A stretch of 25,376 nucleotides of DNA from a virus. The notes beneath the pieces were generated by a model. The model searched no databases. It saw only the letters and a list, made by a program, of their open reading frames with translations, and was not told the DNA's origin. This document shows, piece after piece, positions 15,031-25,376 of the stretch. The DNA is taken from IMG/VR virus record IMGVR_UViG_3300006917_000137, positions 1 through 25,376 of that record; one strand, given 5' to 3'. A program made the translations under genes and the position numbers. The stretch's first letter is position 1. Each line of letters opens with the position of its first letter.

Positions 15031-16154
15031 TCCCGACGGTCATAACACCGGGTCCCATCGGGCGCACGCTCTCGGCCATCCGTCGAGAGTTGGTGAGATT
15101 GCAGGTGCAAAAGACCAAAGACTTCACTGCCAACGAAACGCCAAGAGGCACGTTTCTCAATGTCGCTCCACCGAGGACAATCACCCAAGGGGAGCCGCAG
15201 GGCCCACGCTATCAGCCTTTTCTGAGCGAGGGATCCACTCGGTATTTCGTCACACCGTGGCCTTACGGACTGGTGGGACCGATCATCCAAATCGGCGACC
15301 GTCAGTATCGGGGGTTCGCTTTGACCGGAGGATCCAAACGCATCGTGGCCACCGTGATGCTGCGAGCAACCGCAACACGCAACGCCGCTGTGGATTACGA
15401 CCCCGAGAACTCGAATCCAGAAACCTACGCGATCCTTAATTCGATTTACCTCATCCACACGGAGGATGTCAGTTTCGGGACGAGACAGACCTCGTTTGAC
15501 CCGCTGACGGGCTTTCAAGGGCTCAACTTCGGAGGGCAGAACTGGTTCTTCCCCGTCAAGCTGGTCGACGCTTGGAACGAACCGGCTTCTCGCATCTCCG
15601 CCGATGATGTCGTCCAAAGTGGAAATCGGAAGATTCCGCTCGAGCCGGGCGAGCAGGACAACCCGTGGTATCCGACCGAGTTCGTCAAAGAGTATGAGGT
15701 CGACGTTCTGGTCGGGTTCATCCATCAAACGGGAACCATTGGCTCAACCAGTGGCTACGTGCTCGACGGGTTCGGGAGCGACATGGCAGCAATGCCGGAG
15801 GAAACCGAAATCACGGGCGGCAAGGACTTCCTGAACGACCAACCGTACCCGCGCTGGCACGCCGAGGTTGAGCTTCAGGCTCGAGTGACGGTGCCGAGTT
15901 GCGATCCTGAGGAGACGTTTTCCAAACCCGTCGAGGAGTTTGGTTTCATGCTTCGGAACCGCGACGAGAACGGCTACATCCCGGGGAGCGAGTACCCGGG
16001 GAGTGATCAGGTGCACCCACTCCGCAACAACTACCAGCGACAATCCGCTTTCATGCTTCCACTTTTGGGAGGTATTGGCGGGAGCGGACTCTCATCGAGT
16101 TTCCGAGGGCAGACAGTGACCAACGACCTCCGAGAAATACCAACATGCCTGTGA
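15027..16154 (+). CDS. Unknown tail-tip/baseplate protein, 375 aa
   Basis: This gene starts at an ATG overlapping the previous stop (ATGA). The protein begins MIPTVITPGPIGRTLSAIRR and is rich in aromatic, Gly, Pro and Asn residues, typical of beta-rich structural proteins: WPYGLVGPIIQIGDRQYRGF, GFQGLNFGGQNWFFPVKLVD, WYPTEFVKEYEVDVLVGFIH. A late segment SCDPEETFSKPVEEFGFMLR is charged. I see no peptidoglycan hydrolase, protease or known hub motif. Its place between the tail-tip paralogs and fibre genes suggests a baseplate or hub component. The C terminus overlaps the next gene by ten bases. Confidence 0.72.
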   Translation: MIPTVITPGPIGRTLSAIRRELVRLQVQKTKDFTANETPRGTFLNVAPPRTITQGEPQGPRYQPFLSEGSTRYFVTPWPYGLVGPIIQIGDRQYRGFALTGGSKRIVATVMLRATATRNAAVDYDPENSNPETYAILNSIYLIHTEDVSFGTRQTSFDPLTGFQGLNFGGQNWFFPVKLVDAWNEPASRISADDVVQSGNRKIPLEPGEQDNPWYPTEFVKEYEVDVLVGFIHQTGTIGSTSGYVLDGFGSDMAAMPEETEITGGKDFLNDQPYPRWHAEVELQARVTVPSCDPEETFSKPVEEFGFMLRNRDENGYIPGSEYPGSDQVHPLRNNYQRQSAFMLPLLGGIGGSGLSSSFRGQTVTNDLREIPTCL

Positions 16155-16708
16155 TCCCACGTCTTAAAAGCGGTGGCCAGTTGGCCTCTGCCATCAACGC
16201 CATCATCGATTATCTCCCGAGATTGGCCATCCAATCGACTCCTGACATCACCGCGACCGTCACCCCGCGTGGCCAGCTGGTGTCGCTCAAGAACCGTCGG
16301 ACGACGCAGACGGGCGCACCATCGGCGACGACCAGCTTCCCATTTAAGGTGACGGTTCGAGCCGACAATCCCGGATCACCGAGCCCGACCTACAAAGTGT
16401 TTGTGCGATGGGGAACGGTCAACGGGCAGAGCGTCATGACGTACCCAGAGGAGGAGGTTGGGACGGCTGCTGACGGCAAGCGGGTCGTGCTCAACGTGGT
16501 CGGTAACTTCTCTTCGACGGCATCAACGGGCATCTCCAATCCATCCATTGCAATCGAGGACACTAGTGCGCTACTCGTGGCCGGTGAGGTCGGGGGAGCC
16601 ATCAACTACAAAATCGTGTTGGCTTACATCATGCAGGAAGAGGACGGGACCTTTACCGTTTCGCAGCAAACGGGGGGGCATCAAATCATTGGTCTCTACG
16701 GTGCATGA
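16145..16708 (+). CDS. Unknown baseplate-region protein, 187 aa
   Basis: Not recognised. The N terminus is helical (PRLKSGGQLASAINAIIDYL) and could attach to the tail. The rest is beta-rich: FPFKVTVRADNPGSPSPTYK, VFVRWGTVNGQSVMTYPEEE and INYKIVLAYIMQEEDGTFTV. This 'helical anchor plus beta domain' layout is common in small baseplate or fibre-attachment proteins. It overlaps the previous gene by ten bases. No binding motif is evident. Confidence 0.72.
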   Translation: MPVIPRLKSGGQLASAINAIIDYLPRLAIQSTPDITATVTPRGQLVSLKNRRTTQTGAPSATTSFPFKVTVRADNPGSPSPTYKVFVRWGTVNGQSVMTYPEEEVGTAADGKRVVLNVVGNFSSTASTGISNPSIAIEDTSALLVAGEVGGAINYKIVLAYIMQEEDGTFTVSQQTGGHQIIGLYGA

Positions 16709-16733
16709 CAGTTGATGACGGCCGCATGAGTGA

Positions 16734-17768
16734 ATGCTCACGCTCACCGTCGCTCTCGACTCTGGACTCGTCTACGTTGGTGGTCTCCGCCGCTCTGACG
16801 ATCAGGAGGTGTTGCTCCGCAACGGGGACGTGATTCCGACCGCCATCGAGTTCCGTAGCACGATCTCCAGCACCTCAACGGTCGATATGGGCTCATCCAC
16901 TGGGCTCCGATTGAGCGTCAAGCCGAAGGGTCTCTTCGATGCCAATCCTCTCCTCGCATTCTCCAGCTGGACCCGCACGGTGACGGGTTCCGCTGTTGAC
17001 TACCGAGCGACACTCAACACGGCATCAGGCGGCATTGACCGACTGCTCGGCATCGACCCCTACGACTCCGCCGAAGTCGTGGCCATCCAGACCACGGCAA
17101 CGACGGCAAACGAAGTTTACTTTGACCTTGCCGACTCGGTGGGGCCGGTGCGGGTTTGGATGGGCACCTCGTCCTCGACGGGGCCGGAGGCACCCGCTGA
17201 TGGCCGTCTCATCAAGGTCACAACGCTCGGGACCGAGAATGCGTCAGCGATGGCCGCGAAGATTGCGACCGCTCTGGATGCCGATCTGGCTTTTGTTGCA
17301 TCATCCTCTGCTGACATCGTGACCGTGGCCGCGTCCACATTTGGCCAACGTCAGGCCCCACACTGCCGATCCTCTGGCTACGGTGTCACAGTGCTCGTGG
17401 CTGGCGGAGATGAGACGGTGACAGACCTCCCGTCCGTTGTGCTCCAAGCGGAGATTGCGTGGGCTTACTCTGGCAATCTGACGACGACCCGGGCTCTTCG
17501 ATGGAAGGTCGAGAATACGAACCGCCGAGCATCGCAACCCGTCTCGCTCCCTTTTTTCGACTCATCGAACATCGCCAGTTCAGTGGTGCTGTTCACCGCT
17601 CAGAGCCTGACAGCACCCCAACAAGCTCAGGCCCGAGCCAACATTGGTGCCGGAGCCGCGATTGCTGGCACAGGCGCAGAAGGTAACATCGTCGGTGTCG
17701 TCGGTGGGGTGACGACCTACACGACGCTGGCCGCTTTGGGTGCATCAGTCGACGGGGGACAAGTTTAA
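16734..17768 (+). CDS. Baseplate/fibre-attachment protein, 344 aa
   Basis: The N terminus is beta-rich and reminiscent of upper baseplate proteins that begin with a property/unit description (LDSGLVYVGGLRRSDDQEVL; NGDVIPTAIEFRSTISSTST). A middle alpha/beta stretch includes IKVTTLGTENASAMAAKIAT and LVAGGDETVTDLPSVVLQAE. Near the C terminus AQSLTAPQQAQARANIGAG is the widespread phage fibre/baseplate linker motif ('sLT-x-x-Q-x-x-x-A-R-x-N-I-G-A'), which usually connects to receptor-binding parts. The protein is followed at once by fibre genes. A stop (16731-16733) lies directly before the ATG, fixing the start; no Shine-Dalgarno sequence is seen. Confidence 0.72.
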   Translation: MLTLTVALDSGLVYVGGLRRSDDQEVLLRNGDVIPTAIEFRSTISSTSTVDMGSSTGLRLSVKPKGLFDANPLLAFSSWTRTVTGSAVDYRATLNTASGGIDRLLGIDPYDSAEVVAIQTTATTANEVYFDLADSVGPVRVWMGTSSSTGPEAPADGRLIKVTTLGTENASAMAAKIATALDADLAFVASSSADIVTVAASTFGQRQAPHCRSSGYGVTVLVAGGDETVTDLPSVVLQAEIAWAYSGNLTTTRALRWKVENTNRRASQPVSLPFFDSSNIASSVVLFTAQSLTAPQQAQARANIGAGAAIAGTGAEGNIVGVVGGVTTYTTLAALGASVDGGQV

Positions 17769-17783
17769 CAACATCAAGAGATT

Positions 17784-18920
17784 ATGCCGAACACGATCCA
17801 ACTTAAACGCCGCACGACCTCAACGGGCGTGTCAGGCATCACGCTCGCGACTGGTGAGCTACTCTTTCAAGAGTTTGACAACCAGCTGCTCATTAAAAAG
17901 TCGAACGGGGACATCGTTCCGGTCGGTGGCGAGGGCACTGCCACCGCCGAAGGGATGGTCACCACGGCCAACCGCAACCAGACAATCCAAGGCACAAAGA
18001 CGGTCTCGGGGACACTGAACATCACGGGCCAAATCCAGATCGCAGGGACGCAGGTGACCGCGGACGCCGCCGAGTTGAACAAGCTCGACGGAGTGAATGC
18101 AACGACCGCTGAACTCAACACCGTCGCAGGTGTGACGGCTGGGACAGCGAGCGCGAGCAAGGCTCTCGTGGTTGACGCGTCCAAGAACCTGACGCTCGGT
18201 GCGGGGCTGATCTCGACGACCGGAGTGCCGACCGATGACGCTCATCTGGCGAACAAGAAGTACGTCGATGACGTTGCACAAGGGCTTGATGTCAAAGCCT
18301 CAGCGCATGTTGCAACGACCGAAGCACTGCCTTCGGTTGCGTACAACAACGGCTCAAGCGGTGTTGGTGCCACGCTGACCTCGAACAACAACGTCGCATT
18401 GTCCATCGACGGTCACAACATGGCCGTGGGTGAGTCGGTACTCGTTAAAAATCAGGCTAGCGCACTGCAAAACGGGATTTACCAAGTCACCGCAGTCGGC
18501 AGTTCCGAGTCTCCTTTCATCCTCACTCGCCGCACGGATTCCGACAGTGGAACGGAGTTGAGCGCGGGATCGTTTGTCTTCATCGAACAGGGAACGACCA
18601 ACGGGTCAACGGGTTGGGTGCTCTCGACATCGGGAGCAATCGTGATCGGAACGACTGCTCTGACGTTCACACAGTTCTCGAGTGCAGGCGTGGCTGACGC
18701 TGGGGATGGTTTGCAAAAGAGCGGCACAACGCTCTCGGTCAAAACCGCATCCTCAAGCCGCATCGCCGTCTCATCGAGTGGGGTCGACTTGGCCACCTCG
18801 GGCGTCACCGCCGCGTCGAATCAGGTGCTCTTCACGGTCGACACATACGGACGGATCACGAGTGCAACAAACTCGATTCCAGCTTCAGCAGGGATTTCCA
18901 TCGATTGCGGCGACCTCTAA
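17784..18920 (+). CDS. Modular tail fibre protein (T4/cyanophage type), 378 aa
   Basis: Three known fibre modules are recognisable. Residues 1-50: PNTIQLKRRTTSTGVSGITL followed by LATGELLFQEFDNQLLIKKS, a common N-terminal attachment module. Residues ~90-135: ADAAELNKLDGVNATTAELN repeats, typical of cyanophage fibres. Residues ~155-300: LANKKYVDDVAQGLDVKASA followed by VLVKNQASALQNGIYQVTAV and FVFIEQGTTNGSTGWVLSTS, a widespread module that displays a beta fold on fibres and baseplate wedges. The last 80 residues are a Ser/Thr-rich beta tail. It likely forms a trimer on the baseplate. The start is preceded by AAGAGATT. Confidence 0.88.
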   Translation: MPNTIQLKRRTTSTGVSGITLATGELLFQEFDNQLLIKKSNGDIVPVGGEGTATAEGMVTTANRNQTIQGTKTVSGTLNITGQIQIAGTQVTADAAELNKLDGVNATTAELNTVAGVTAGTASASKALVVDASKNLTLGAGLISTTGVPTDDAHLANKKYVDDVAQGLDVKASAHVATTEALPSVAYNNGSSGVGATLTSNNNVALSIDGHNMAVGESVLVKNQASALQNGIYQVTAVGSSESPFILTRRTDSDSGTELSAGSFVFIEQGTTNGSTGWVLSTSGAIVIGTTALTFTQFSSAGVADAGDGLQKSGTTLSVKTASSSRIAVSSSGVDLATSGVTAASNQVLFTVDTYGRITSATNSIPASAGISIDCGDL

Positions 18921-18929
18921 TCTCGACGG

Positions 18930-20828
18930 ATGCCGAACTTCATCCGCCAACTCCGCAAGGCCACGTCGGGGACCCCTCCAATCGAGGGGATTCCGTCGGG
19001 CGTACTGATCGTCAATACAGCCGACCAGACCCTCTCGTTTCCAAATGCAGCAGGGAATGGCTGGGTGACGTTTCAAGCGGGGGCGTCGGCTCCATCGTTT
19101 GCGCTCCAGCAGTTTACGTTTACGGGCAACGGATCGCAGACAGTCTTCACCACAACGTCCACCGACTCGACGGACGACCATTTCGTCGTGGCCATCGGAG
19201 GTGTTTTCCAAACCGCTGGCGATGACTACACGGTCACAGCTGGCGTTGTGACGTTTACGAGCGCACCGCCGAGCGGTGAGAAGGTCAACATCCTCGTGGC
19301 GTCTGGCGGAGTTGCTGGGCCTCAAGGGCCGATTGGTGCGACTGGATCTGGAGCAACAGGACCCGTCGGTCCAAGCGGTGCGACAGGGCCGGTCGGTCCA
19401 AGTGGTGCGACCGGACCACAGGGGCCGTCAGGCTCTCCCGGAGGCGCGACTGGTGCGACTGGTCCAGCTGGCCCACAAGGCGAAGCAGGATCGCCGGGGG
19501 GTGCTACAGGCGCGACCGGACCCGTCGGTGCGAGTGGGCCACAAGGTGTTGCTGGAGCAGTTGGTGCGACTGGACCAAGCGGTCCATCGGGGGCGCAGGG
19601 AGAAGCTGGACCAGCTGGCGGTGCAACTGGTGCCACAGGACCGAGTGGTGCCACAGGTCCCGCAGGATCTCCCGGAGGGGCGACAGGGCCGGTCGGTGCG
19701 AGCGGTGCGACTGGGCCAAGCGGCGCAACCGGACCAAGCGGTGCCGTCGGACCGAGCGGATCTTCCGGAGTTGCTGGGCCGAGTGGAGCAGTCGGGGCCA
19801 CAGGACCCGTCGGTGCAACCGGATTGCAAGGTGAGCCCGGCTCACCCGGAGGGGCAACTGGTGCGACTGGTCCGATTGGTCCATCGGGCATTCCGGGGAC
19901 TCCCGGCGGGGCAACTGGCGTACAAGGCCCGACCGGCGCGACTGGGCCATCGGTTGCTTGGAACTACACCGGAGCATTCGACCTCGGAATCAGCTACGCC
20001 GTCGGAGATTTGGCGACGTACCAAGGGAACCTCTGGTATCGGAAAAACGCTAACGGCGGAAACGTTGGAGACATCCCGAGCACGCTCTCCAATTTTTGGG
20101 ATCTCATCGCGAGTCGAGGAGCCAACGGTCCAGCTGGTTACGACGGGGCCACTGGCGAGCGAGGATCCACTGGTGCGACCGGTATCGCAGGCACGATTTT
20201 TTACGGCGGAACCGATGCGCCATCTCCCTCGCTTGGCAAGGATGGGGACGTCTACTTCCAAGAGATGCCCGAGTCCGACAACTACGACGACGTGCAGACT
20301 GTGTCGGTTTTTGTCAAGGCATCCAACTCGTGGAATTCCTCGCTCAACATGCGCGGTGGCCGCGGTGCCACTGGTGCGACGGGCGATGTTGGACCCAAGG
20401 GGGATCAGGGCTTTCCCGGTCCCGCAGGACCGAGCGGGATGCAGGGGCCCGAGGGGAATCCGGGAATGCCGGGACCGAGCGGGATGCAGGGTCCAGAGGG
20501 GCCCCCTGGGTTTCCGGGGGACACCGGCGAGCAAGGGCCAGAAGGACCGCGAGGTGCAACCGGACCAGTTGGACCGCAAGGAGCAACTGGGTCAACAGGA
20601 CCAGCTGGCATCGATGGCATCGACGGTGCAGTCGGTCCAGTCGGTCCAACTGGACCCGACGGCGCAAAGGGCGCAACTGGCTCAACAGGAATCACCGGCG
20701 ACCAAGGAGCAACAGGCGCAACAGGACCAAACTGGACCGTCTCAGAGGAAACCCCATCAAATACCGTGGTTCCAGCGGGTTACTTTGACGCTGGTAACGG
20801 GAAGTTGGTGCCATTTTACACCGTATGA
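18930..20828 (+). CDS. Collagen-like tail fibre protein 1 (632 aa)
   Basis: The protein probably forms a trimeric, partly triple-helical fibre for host adhesion. Residues 1-60 are an N-terminal domain ([20 protein letters not shown]). Residues ~61-124 are a beta module ([10 protein letters not shown] ... [15 protein letters not shown] ... [11 protein letters not shown]) shared with the next two proteins. Residues ~127-341 are a long Gly-X-Y collagen block. A non-collagen insert follows with W-x-G-x-F...Y-x-x-G-D pattern ([20 protein letters not shown]), resembling small carbohydrate-binding CBM5/12 modules. A short Gly-X-Y piece, a spacer, and a second block (~475-600) follow, then a short end ([18 protein letters not shown]). 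Thr is very frequent in the third position of triplets. It overlaps the next gene by four bases. Confidence 0.9.
   Translation: MPNFIRQLRKATSGTPPIEGIPSGVLIVNTADQTLSFPNAAGNGWVTFQAGASAPSFALQQFTFTGNGSQTVFTTTSTDSTDDHFVVAIGGVFQTAGDDYTVTAGVVTFTSAPPSGEKVNILVASGGVAGPQGPIGATGSGATGPVGPSGATGPVGPSGATGPQGPSGSPGGATGATGPAGPQGEAGSPGGATGATGPVGASGPQGVAGAVGATGPSGPSGAQGEAGPAGGATGATGPSGATGPAGSPGGATGPVGASGATGPSGATGPSGAVGPSGSSGVAGPSGAVGATGPVGATGLQGEPGSPGGATGATGPIGPSGIPGTPGGATGVQGPTGATGPSVAWNYTGAFDLGISYAVGDLATYQGNLWYRKNANGGNVGDIPSTLSNFWDLIASRGANGPAGYDGATGERGSTGATGIAGTIFYGGTDAPSPSLGKDGDVYFQEMPESDNYDDVQTVSVFVKASNSWNSSLNMRGGRGATGATGDVGPKGDQGFPGPAGPSGMQGPEGNPGMPGPSGMQGPEGPPGFPGDTGEQGPEGPRGATGPVGPQGATGSTGPAGIDGIDGAVGPVGPTGPDGAKGATGSTGITGDQGATGATGPNWTVSEETPSNTVVPAGYFDAGNGKLVPFYTV
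19308..19952 (+). repeat. Collagen-like Gly-X-Y block, fibre 1, part A
   Basis: About 70 triplets, mostly Gly-Ala-Thr, Gly-Pro-Ser/Val and Gly-Pro-Thr-like, encoded by varied synonymous codons rather than a perfect DNA repeat. The motifs [10 protein letters not shown] and [11 protein letters not shown] recur. Confidence 0.92.
20350..20733 (+). repeat. Collagen-like Gly-X-Y block, fibre 1, part B
   Basis: About 42 triplets, starting [20 protein letters not shown] and ending [10 protein letters not shown]. It includes a near-exact internal repeat, [10 protein letters not shown], twice, and is more Pro- and charge-rich than part A. A short nine-triplet stretch also occurs at about 20113-20190. 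Confidence 0.88.
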
Positions 20829-21298
20829 CTCGCGTCTCAAACAACTTACTCAAGGATGCTGGGACGACTGGGAAGGCTCTGCTCGGGGCGACAACAGCCA
20901 GTGCTGCACGGACGACTCTCGGCCTCGCCACAGTGGCCTCCAGTGGCGACTACAACGACCTGCTCAACAAACCTTCGGGTGGCGGAGGCAGTTATAGGGA
21001 TCCTGTTTACAGTCAGGCCGCGTTCGAAGGGGATGATGAAACGAGTGTTTTCTACGGTGTTTTCCCATCGGGCATTGGAGCCATCCGAAATGTTGTCGGC
21101 GAAAGCTGGAACCCTCCAACTTCGAGCGTCCCATACACCGTTTCAGTTGGAGGAGTCATTCAGCGTCCTACGTCGTTTGAGATTTTGTTCACCTTGGTTG
21201 GAGACGTTGGGCCGAGCGACGATGCCCAACAAGGTACCATCATTTTCGGTGAGCCAATCCCACTTGGCTACGCTGTAACCATCACAATCGTCATCTAA
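20825..21298 (+). CDS. Small tail fibre protein, 157 aa
   Basis: The N terminus has two classic fibre elements: [20 protein letters not shown] (the 'A-x-x-R-x-x-L-G-L' linker) and [11 protein letters not shown], the 'G-D-Y-N-D-L-x-N-K-P' motif of many prophage and cyanophage fibres. After a Gly-rich hinge (SGGGGS), residues ~67-157 carry the beta module shared with both flanking collagen-like proteins: [10 protein letters not shown] ... [18 protein letters not shown] ... [18 protein letters not shown]. It may be a tip or an adaptor between the two collagen-like fibres. The start overlaps the previous stop (ATGA). Confidence 0.85.
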   Translation: MTRVSNNLLKDAGTTGKALLGATTASAARTTLGLATVASSGDYNDLLNKPSGGGGSYRDPVYSQAAFEGDDETSVFYGVFPSGIGAIRNVVGESWNPPTSSVPYTVSVGGVIQRPTSFEILFTLVGDVGPSDDAQQGTIIFGEPIPLGYAVTITIVI

Positions 21299-23821
<2,523 letters not shown>

Positions 23822-23842
23822 AGCTAGCGTGAGTTGAGGCTA

Positions 23843-23888
23843 AACCCCTAGGCTGGAGAGCATGACAACTCTCCACTGCCTAGGGGTT
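23843..23888 (+). promoter_or_regulatory. Large hairpin enclosing the glycosyltransferase start codon
   Basis: AACCCCTAGGC (23843-23853) pairs fully with GCCTAGGGGTT (23878-23888), and inside it TGGAGAG (23854-23860) pairs fully with CTCTCCA (23869-23875). A CT bulge (23876-23877) separates the two stems on the 3' side. The eight-base loop CATGACAA holds the ATG (23862-23864). The GGAG ribosome site is inside the inner stem. This gives 18 base pairs with only one bulge. No U-run follows, so it is not a standard terminator; a translational control element or protein-binding site is likelier. Confidence 0.9.
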
Positions 23889-25007
23889 CCTCATACCGTG
23901 ACCCATCCCGACTACTCAGCGTGCGCATTCACTCAGAAAGTCTTGAAGTTCTTGGAGATGTTCAAGGACTCGAGCGAGTACCGCACGATCCACTATGGAC
24001 ATCCTGACTCCATTACCGCCGCTCACGAGCACGTCAACGTCACCTCTCGTGACATCCTCCAAGAGACCTATGGGGACTACGACTGGAGACGAAACCAGTT
24101 CAAACACTCCTCGCAAGACCTTGCTCACAAGGCGTTTAATCTCATCGCTGGAGAGGCTATCAAGCGACGGAAAAAGAAAGGCGACATCGTGCTCGCGTTC
24201 TGGGGCGGGACACAAGAGGCGACCCACATTGCCAACGCTGACAAAGACTTGATCGTCGTGGAGCCGGGCATCGGAAGTGGCCACGCCTTCGCGCCGTTTC
24301 GGTGCTACGAGTCTTATCCTCTCAGGTCAGCATTCGTGGGCACTGAGGGCGTTTCCTACTGCAACCCAAAGTGGTATTGGAGAGTCGTGCCGAACTACTT
24401 CGACATCCGCAACTTCGACCCGACGCAAGAGCGAGAGGACTACGCGCTGTTCATCGGCCGCCTCGGGACCAACAAAGGCTTGGACATTGCCATCGACGCC
24501 TGCAAGCGGATGGGGATCAGGCTCAAGGTGGCTGGCCAAGGAGGGCCCGAGGGCATCGGATTAAAGGAGTGGCCGGAGCACGTCGACTTTGTTGGATACG
24601 CTGGCATTGAGGAGCGGAAGGAGTTGATGGCCAAAGCTCAGTTCGGGTTTCTTTTGTCCACCTACTGGGAGCCGTTTGGCGGAACAGCAGTCGAGATGAT
24701 GCTCTCGGGGTGCGTGCCGATCTGTTCGGACATGGGAGCCATGACCGAATACATCGTGGATGGTGTCAACGGGTTCCGATGCTCGACGATGGGTGACATC
24801 CTGCGAGCCATCCGGATCGGCTACCGCATCGACCGCTCGAAGATGGTGGCATTTGCTCAGGCGAACTTCTCGCTCGATGCGGTGAGGCCGAAGTTCGAGC
24901 GAGCGTTTGCCGACTTCCGAGACGTGTTCAGCGGCGCGGGATGGTACGAGGATCACAACCGGCCTTTCACGGTCGGCTACGGGCTCGACTACTCGCCGCT
25001 CAGTTGA
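23862..25007 (+). CDS. Glycosyltransferase, GT4-like (GT-B fold)
   Basis: This 381-aa protein likely transfers a sugar from a nucleotide-sugar donor to an unknown acceptor. The N-terminal half starts MTTLHCLGVPHTVTHPDYSA and CAFTQKVLKFLEMF, a pattern I associate with phage-encoded glycosyltransferases. The C-terminal donor-binding half has FIGRLGTNKGLDIAIDACKR (197-216), LKVAGQGGP (221-229) and the E-x7-E element in EPFGGTAVEMMLSGCVPI, with E270 and E278. There is no signal peptide or membrane segment, so it acts in the cytoplasm. The acceptor could be the Thr-rich collagen-like fibres just upstream or a host glycan. A TAA lies in frame at 23841 with no ATG/GTG/TTG between, so the start at 23862, inside a hairpin loop, is secure. 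Confidence 0.9.
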   Translation: MTTLHCLGVPHTVTHPDYSACAFTQKVLKFLEMFKDSSEYRTIHYGHPDSITAAHEHVNVTSRDILQETYGDYDWRRNQFKHSSQDLAHKAFNLIAGEAIKRRKKKGDIVLAFWGGTQEATHIANADKDLIVVEPGIGSGHAFAPFRCYESYPLRSAFVGTEGVSYCNPKWYWRVVPNYFDIRNFDPTQEREDYALFIGRLGTNKGLDIAIDACKRMGIRLKVAGQGGPEGIGLKEWPEHVDFVGYAGIEERKELMAKAQFGFLLSTYWEPFGGTAVEMMLSGCVPICSDMGAMTEYIVDGVNGFRCSTMGDILRAIRIGYRIDRSKMVAFAQANFSLDAVRPKFERAFADFRDVFSGAGWYEDHNRPFTVGYGLDYSPLS

Positions 25008-25023
25008 TGGCGGACAGTAGGGT

Positions 25024-25376
25024 GTGGACTGGAAATCATTACTGCCGACGATCGGACGGGCCTTAGGTGGCCCACTCGCTGGGATGGCCGTCGAGGCCGT
25101 CGGGAAGGCCATTGGAATCAGCGAGCCAACGAGTGCCAAGGTGCAGGATGCTCTCGACGGAAATACCCTCACCGACGCGCAGATCGTGGCACTGCGCGAG
25201 GCCGACGCTCAACTGAAGGTGCGGATGCGGGAACTCGACATCGACCTCGAGAGACTGGCTACACAGGACCGAGACAGCGCGAGGGCGATGCAAGCCAAAC
25301 TCAACAGCCGCGTGCCTGCCGTGCTGGCTCTCGTCATCACCGCCGGATTCTTTGGAGTGCTCGCTGGTTTGCTCAC
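25024..25376 (+). CDS. Holin, 3TM/GTA-holin type (truncated by window end)
   Basis: The visible 117 residues start at GTG: VDWKSLLPTIGRALGGPLAG, then AVGKAIGISEPT, a helical charged part (ALREADAQLKVRMRELDIDL, then ERLATQDRDSARAMQ), and a hydrophobic segment VPAVLALVITAGFFGVLAGL at the cut end. This order, including 'E-L-D-I-D-L-E-R-L-A-x-Q-D-R-D-S-A-R', is that of the 3TM_Phage_holin / GTA_holin family, which permeabilise the inner membrane at lysis. TAG at 25018-25020 sets the start: GTG at 25024 is the first start codon in frame. The gene continues beyond the window, where more membrane segments and lysis genes are expected. Confidence 0.85.
   Translation, partial: MDWKSLLPTIGRALGGPLAGMAVEAVGKAIGISEPTSAKVQDALDGNTLTDAQIVALREADAQLKVRMRELDIDLERLATQDRDSARAMQAKLNSRVPAVLALVITAGFFGVLAGLL

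Noticed and set aside
16705-16833. Short plus-strand ORF (ATGA overlap with the 187-aa gene)
   Set aside because: It has only about 42 codons, is Ser-rich, and is mostly out of frame within the convincing 344-aa gene.
19322-19891. Minus-strand Pro-rich ORF opposite the collagen-like gene
   Set aside because: It is the reverse complement of Gly-X-Y codons, which always yields Pro/Gly/Ala repeats; no independent evidence.
19276-20997. 573-codon plus-strand ORF overlapping the first collagen-like gene in another frame
   Set aside because: The repeated codon pattern keeps the alternate frame free of stops; the sequence is a Gln/Arg/Leu-rich shadow without domains.
23843-23888. Intrinsic terminator reading of the hairpin
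   Set aside because: The stem is strong, but it is followed by CCTCATACC rather than a U-run and it overlaps the start of a coding region.

Overview
The window is the late structural region of a tailed double-stranded DNA phage or prophage (Caudoviricetes). The gene order and the lambda-like packaging genes suggest a siphovirus. Every supported gene lies on the + strand and the genes are tightly packed, many joined by ATGA or TGATG stop/start overlaps. The host cannot be named from this sequence. The DNA is GC-rich by eye, and most starts lack a strong Shine-Dalgarno sequence. The fibre and glycosyltransferase modules resemble those of aquatic phages such as cyanophages, but that is an impression, not an assignment. 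No integrase, repressor, replication genes, tRNA, IS element or CRISPR array is visible.

Layout. (1) 52-3820, packaging: terminase small subunit, a ParB-domain/DNA methyltransferase fusion, a GpA-type large terminase and a gpW-like joining protein. (2) 3817-7969, head: lambda gpB-type portal with an extra C-terminal domain, a 54-aa protein, a protease-scaffold fusion, a small decoration-type protein and the major capsid protein, ending in a strong intrinsic terminator (7987-8018). (3) 8021-10276, connector and tail completion: a 73-aa unknown, a gpFII-like protein, a tail-terminator candidate, two small tandem paralogs and an unknown. (4) 10285-13680, tail assembly: a gpG/gpGT-type chaperone pair with a canonical -1 slippery heptamer G GGA AAC, a basic unknown protein and the tape measure. 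(5) 13677-17768, tail tip/baseplate candidates, including a second pair of tandem paralogs. (6) 17784-23821, fibres: one T4/cyanophage-type modular fibre, then two long collagen-like (Gly-X-Y) proteins flanking a small fibre protein; these last three share a beta-rich module. (7) 23862-25007, a GT4-type glycosyltransferase whose start codon sits in the loop of a large hairpin that pairs its ribosome-binding site. (8) 25024-end, a truncated holin of the 3TM/GTA type, which starts the lysis region.

Together, terminase and portal package DNA into a head built on the protease-scaffold. The chaperone pair and tape measure build the tail, and the collagen-like fibres probably bind the host. The glycosyltransferase may modify those fibres or the host surface. 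The most interesting signals are the hairpin over the glycosyltransferase start, the in-frame slippery site with a 55-codon -1 ORF too short for routine ORF calling, the portal's extra domain, and two separate tandem duplications of tail genes.
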